This document shows positions 14,268 to 17,230 of a DNA stretch of 17,230 bases, in pieces (within the stretch, counting starts at the first letter, position 1; each line of letters opens with the position of its first letter). The stretch is from positions 1-17,230 of the forward strand of contig JAKPUV010000109.1 of the NCBI GenBank assembly GCA_029554925.1, read 5' to 3'. The DNA comes from Candidatus Hydrogenedentota bacterium. GTDB lineage: Bacteria > Hydrogenedentota > Hydrogenedentia > Hydrogenedentales > CAITNO01. Under the pieces are notes generated by a model. That model was given only the letters and a program-made list of their open reading frames with translations. It had not been told where the DNA came from and searched no databases. Both the position numbers and the translations under genes were made by a program.

Positions 14268-16037
14268 ATGACGGCAAAGAGCAAGACCCCCGGCAAGAAG
14301 TTTGACCCGAAGCAGGCGCAGGAAACCCTCGCGGCCGCCAAGTCGCGCGGGAAACTGTCCCTGGACGAGATGGACAAGATCCTGCCGGAGGACGCGGGGG
14401 CGGACGAGATCGACCGGGTGATGCTGTCGCTGTGCCAGGCCGACGTGGACCTGGAGGAGCCGGCGGCGCCCGCCCCGGCAGCGCCCGCGGCCGGGGGCAA
14501 CGGCAAGGCGGCGGCCAAGGAGCCGCCGAAGAAGGACCTGGCGCTCCAGAAGACGCTGGAGCGCGCGGACGACCCGGTGCGCATGTACCTGCGCGAGATG
14601 GGCCGCGTGCCCCTGCTCACGAAGGACCAGGAGGTCGCCATCGCCAAGCGGATCGAGGCGGCGGAGGCGGAGCTGATCGAGGTGATCCTGAGCACGCCGT
14701 ACACCGTGAAGGAGGTGCAGATGCTCGCCGCGCGCATCCTGGCGGGCCGCCTGAACTTCGTGAACATCACGGACGAGGAGGAGCCCCGGTTCCACCACCG
14801 CTTTGTGAAGGACCTGCCGGTGTTCATGGAGCAGATCGGCGACCTGGAGGCGGGGATCGAGGCGCAGGAGAAGCGGCTGCGCCGGTCAAACCTCTCCCCC
14901 AAGAGCATGGAGAACATCGAGCAGCGCATCCGGGAGTGCCGGGGGCAGCAGCGCGACATCATCCGCGAGTTCCGGCTGAAGCCCCGCGAGATCATGAAGA
15001 TCGGGCGGCGCATCAAGGGGCTCAAGCGCCGCATCCTGAACGCGAACCTGGAGATCGACACGATCACGCGGAAGATCGGCCTGAGCGCCGAGGACATCCA
15101 CAAGATCAGCGCGCAGGCCCGCAGGCGGCCGCGCATCCTGCCGGAGATGGGGATCGACAAGGGCGACCTGGCCGAGGCGGAGCGCCGCCTGAACGTGGCC
15201 CAGCGCAAGATCGACCAGATCGAGAAGGACTCGCACCTGGACCCGGCGCAGATCAACGAGCTGATTGACGTGATCTCGAAGAAGGAGGACAAGATCTACC
15301 AGGCAAAGATGGAGCTGGTGGAGGCCAACCTCCGGCTGGTCGTGAGCATCGGCAAGAAGTACACGAACCGGGGCATGTCCTTCCTCGACCTGATCCAGGA
15401 GGGGAACATCGGGCTGATGAAGGCGGTGGACAAGTTCGAGTACCAGCGGGGCTACAAGTTCAGCACCTACGCGACCTGGTGGATCCGGCAGGCGATCACG
15501 CGGTCCATCGCGGACCAGGCGCGCACGATCCGCATCCCGGTGCACATGATCGAGTCCATCAACAAGCTCATGCGGACCCAGCGCAAGCTGGTGCAGACCT
15601 ACGGCCGCGAGCCCACGGCGGACGAGATCGCGCACGCCATGGAGATGACGACGGACAAGGTGCGCGGCATCCTCAAGATCGCGCAGGAGGCCATCAGCAT
15701 CGAGACGCCCATCGGCGACGAGGGCGACTCCAGCTTCGGCGACTTCATCCCCGACGTGACGGCGGAGAACCCGGCGAACAACACGGCCTTCGAGGTGTTC
15801 AAGGAGCGCCTGACCGAGGTGCTCCACACGCTCACGGAGCGCGAGCGCATGGTGATCATCCTGCGCTTCGGCATCGGCGACGGGTACCCCCGCACGCTGG
15901 AGGAGGTCGGCAGCGTGTTCAACGTCACCCGCGAGCGCGTCCGCCAGATCGAGGCGAAGGCCATCCGCAAGCTGCGCCACCACACGCGCGCGCAGAAGCT
16001 CATGCCCTTCCTCGACTGGAGCCTGCGCCACTCCTGA
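14268..16037 (+). CDS. rpoD: RNA polymerase primary sigma factor
   Basis: This is the housekeeping sigma-70 subunit, which directs RNA polymerase to promoters. The 589-residue product has a reduced N-terminal region with an Ala/Pro-rich linker (residues about 60-85), region 1.2 (VRMYLREMG from about residue 104), a long charged helical non-conserved region (about 125-345), region 2 (about 348-425, with [17 protein letters not shown] from residue 396), region 3, and region 4 with the helix-turn-helix ([20 protein letters not shown] from residue 543). Presence of the non-conserved region and region 1.2 marks it as a primary sigma, not an alternative one. The ATG at 14268 follows GAGGTG at 14259-14264; the frame is open upstream into dnaG, but that part has no family likeness. 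It is the second gene of the dnaG operon. Confidence 0.96.
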   Translation: MTAKSKTPGKKFDPKQAQETLAAAKSRGKLSLDEMDKILPEDAGADEIDRVMLSLCQADVDLEEPAAPAPAAPAAGGNGKAAAKEPPKKDLALQKTLERADDPVRMYLREMGRVPLLTKDQEVAIAKRIEAAEAELIEVILSTPYTVKEVQMLAARILAGRLNFVNITDEEEPRFHHRFVKDLPVFMEQIGDLEAGIEAQEKRLRRSNLSPKSMENIEQRIRECRGQQRDIIREFRLKPREIMKIGRRIKGLKRRILNANLEIDTITRKIGLSAEDIHKISAQARRRPRILPEMGIDKGDLAEAERRLNVAQRKIDQIEKDSHLDPAQINELIDVISKKEDKIYQAKMELVEANLRLVVSIGKKYTNRGMSFLDLIQEGNIGLMKAVDKFEYQRGYKFSTYATWWIRQAITRSIADQARTIRIPVHMIESINKLMRTQRKLVQTYGREPTADEIAHAMEMTTDKVRGILKIAQEAISIETPIGDEGDSSFGDFIPDVTAENPANNTAFEVFKERLTEVLHTLTERERMVIILRFGIGDGYPRTLEEVGSVFNVTRERVRQIEAKAIRKLRHHTRAQKLMPFLDWSLRHS

Positions 16038-16040
16038 TCC

Positions 16041-16066
16041 GCCGCGGTCCGCCTCAGGCGGGCGGC
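16041..16066. terminator. GC hairpin between rpoD and the convergent reductase gene
   Basis: GCCGC (16041-16045) pairs with GCGGC (16062-16066), and CCGCC (16049-16053) pairs with GGCGG (16057-16061), around a TCA loop with a three-base bulge. The loop is the stop codon of the opposing gene. There is no T-run on either strand, so termination by this hairpin alone is uncertain. Confidence 0.4.
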
Positions 16067-16932
16067 GCCATGCGCCCCATCACCTCGTCCATCTGCGCCG
16101 TGCCGATGAAGCCGATGGTCATGGCGTCCACGCCGACCTCCGCCGCGAAGCGGAAGGACTCCTCCATCTTCGAGACGACCTCGGGCTTGCCCTCGCCGAG
16201 GATCTTCATGCCGAGGAGGCCCTTGCCCGCCGCGCGCGCGCGCTTCAGGATGCCCGCCACGGTCTCCGGGGGGCCGTCCATGTTGACACCGAAGGGGTTG
16301 AGCCGCGCGAGGACCACGTCCACCCACGGCTCGTCGGGCACGCGCTCCAGCGCCTGAAGGCTGTGGCAGGACACGCCGTGGGCGCGGATATGCCCCTTCG
16401 CCTTGGCCTCCGCCAGCACGTCCATCGCGCCGCGCAGGGTCTCCGGCCAGTTCTCCTCCCCGTTGCGGACGCAGTGCATGAGCACAACGTCGATGCGGTC
16501 GGTGGACAGCTCGCCGCGCATGCGCTCCAGGTCGCGGCGGACGGCGTCGGGCTCGCGGGACCACACCTTGCTCAGGAGCATGACCTCGTCGCGGGGAATG
16601 GACCGCCGCATGGCCTCGCTCATGTAGTGGTGCGACCCGTAGCGGTCGGCGAGGTCGAAGTACCGGACGCCCTTCCGGTAGGCGTGCTCCAGCATGCCCA
16701 CATACTCCGAACCGCTCAGGGCCATGCTCTGCGCCGTGATGCCGGGGGCGCTGCCGCGCACGCCGGTGCCCACGCCGAGGTAGGAGCAGGAGATGCCGGT
16801 CTTTCCCAGGGTCCGCATGTCGGTCGGCTTGGGGAGGCCCGCCGCCGCGCCGCGCGCGCCGGGCATCAGCGCCGCCGCCGCGAGGGCCCCCGCCGTCCCC
16901 TTCAGAAATCCGCGCCGGTCCATGTCGTTCAT
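16054..16932 (-). CDS. TAT-exported aldo/keto reductase
   Basis: The 292-residue product begins with a twin-arginine signal (DRRGFLKG at residues 5-12, then an alanine-rich hydrophobic stretch), so it should be exported folded. The rest is an aldo/keto reductase barrel. The catalytic tetrad is complete: D93 and Y98 in YFDLADRYG, K122 in LLSKVW and H153 in LMHCV. The family reduces aldehydes and ketones with NADPH, which is an odd activity outside the cytoplasm, and the substrate is unknown. The start ATG at 16932 has GGGAGA about 6 bases upstream; an in-frame ATG at 16923 is less likely because it would sit directly at the arginines. The upstream gene ends only 31 bp away on the same strand, so the two are probably one operon. 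It converges with rpoD. Confidence 0.88.
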   Translation of the reverse strand: MNDMDRRGFLKGTAGALAAAALMPGARGAAAGLPKPTDMRTLGKTGISCSYLGVGTGVRGSAPGITAQSMALSGSEYVGMLEHAYRKGVRYFDLADRYGSHHYMSEAMRRSIPRDEVMLLSKVWSREPDAVRRDLERMRGELSTDRIDVVLMHCVRNGEENWPETLRGAMDVLAEAKAKGHIRAHGVSCHSLQALERVPDEPWVDVVLARLNPFGVNMDGPPETVAGILKRARAAGKGLLGMKILGEGKPEVVSKMEESFRFAAEVGVDAMTIGFIGTAQMDEVMGRMAPPA

Positions 16933-16963
16933 GCCGTTCTCCCTTGCGCCCGCGCGCGGGCGT

Positions 16964-17230
16964 TCAGTTCTTCGCCGCCAGCAGGCCGGCGCTGCCGGCC
17001 TTCAGCTCCTCCAGCTGCCGCTCCTGCTCCCCGGAGAAGGAGCCGAGCCGCTGGCCGTAGGCGTCGAGCCAGATGACCAGGCGCTCCCGCTCCTCCGGGG
17101 AGAGGGACACGCCGTGGTGTCCTTTCGGGTCGTCCAGCAGCGCGAGGACCGGGCTGGTGGAGGCGGGGCCGGTGCCCTCGATGGAGTAGCCGCGCAGATA
17201 GCCCTCGCGCACGTTGTCCACGAGGCTCGG
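16964..17230 (-). CDS. C-terminal fragment, hydrazine-synthase-alpha-like secreted protein (tentative)
   Basis: The frame is open to the window edge, so only the last 88 residues are present and the start lies beyond the window. The visible pattern is SPVLALLDDPKGHHGVSLS followed by PEERERLVIWLDAYGQRLG. It resembles the C-terminal end of planctomycete and relative proteins annotated as hydrazine synthase alpha-like or cytochrome-c-like, where a His-rich loop is followed by a WxD helix and a final short tail. No heme motif is present in this fragment. The similarity is recalled, not searched, so the family call is weak. It lies 31 bp upstream of the TAT reductase on the same strand. Confidence 0.45.
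   Translation of the reverse strand, partial: PSLVDNVREGYLRGYSIEGTGPASTSPVLALLDDPKGHHGVSLSPEERERLVIWLDAYGQRLGSFSGEQERQLEELKAGSAGLLAAKN

Noticed and set aside
12173..15292. Open frame of 1039 codons on the minus strand opposite dnaG and rpoD
   Set aside because: It spans two well-supported genes and their regulatory leader, has low-complexity Arg/Pro/Ala composition and no recognisable domain. It is a composition artefact.

Overview
The window is GC-rich bacterial DNA, densely coded, with ten protein genes of ordinary size (two cut by the window edges) and a pair of micro-genes. The mix includes a TAT-exported oxidoreductase, a DUF4838 protein, a GH98-like protein, a DNRLRE-domain protein, the C-terminal tail of a protein resembling planctomycete hydrazine-synthase-alpha-like proteins, a split-Soret-type cytochrome, and a DnaG with a degenerate zinc motif. 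This suggests an uncultured anaerobic heterotroph from the Planctomycetota/Verrucomicrobiota/Lentisphaerota/Hydrogenedentota neighbourhood. The phylum is an inference from gene content, not from a marker phylogeny.

Layout. 2-355 (+): C-terminal end of a two-heme split-Soret-like cytochrome. 356-814: non-coding region with a hairpin, a cluster of TTGCAT-type repeats and a good sigma-70 promoter. 815-2428 (+): ATP-dependent PEP carboxykinase, pckA. 2452-2958 (+): a compact transcription unit with a consensus promoter, two tandem micro-genes (42 and 70 codons) and a strong intrinsic terminator. 3038-4471 (+): secreted zinc-phospholipase-C-like protein with a DNRLRE domain. 4468-6795 (-): secreted GH98-like/FnIII/NTF2-like protein, overlapping the previous gene tail to tail at the stop codons. 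6971-8644 (+) and 8715-10520 (+): secreted DUF4838 protein and secreted purple-acid-phosphatase-like phosphoesterase, transcribed divergently from the GH98-like gene. 10543-12126 (-): B12-binding-type radical SAM protein. 12127-12412: divergent promoters plus a structured leader containing a terminator. 12413-14191 and 14268-16037 (+): dnaG and rpoD, the macromolecular-synthesis pair, without rpsU. 16054-16932 (-): TAT-exported aldo/keto reductase. 16964-17230 (-): C-terminal end of a probable hydrazine-synthase-alpha-like secreted protein, probably in one operon with the reductase.

How the genes fit together. dnaG-rpoD is a core housekeeping operon, and its leader could couple its transcription to a regulatory signal. 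pckA links the TCA cycle and glycolysis. The block 3038-10520 encodes four exported proteins with hydrolase-like folds and looks like a small accessory set for breaking down external polymers or phosphoesters, but their substrates cannot be read from the sequence.

The most promising undescribed elements are two. The first is the micro-gene operon at 2452-2958, whose two products align without gaps over their first 36 residues and then diverge completely. The second is the dnaG leader at 12268-12412, where a terminator and a long-range pairing compete for the same strand. All statements come from reading the sequence; no database search was run.
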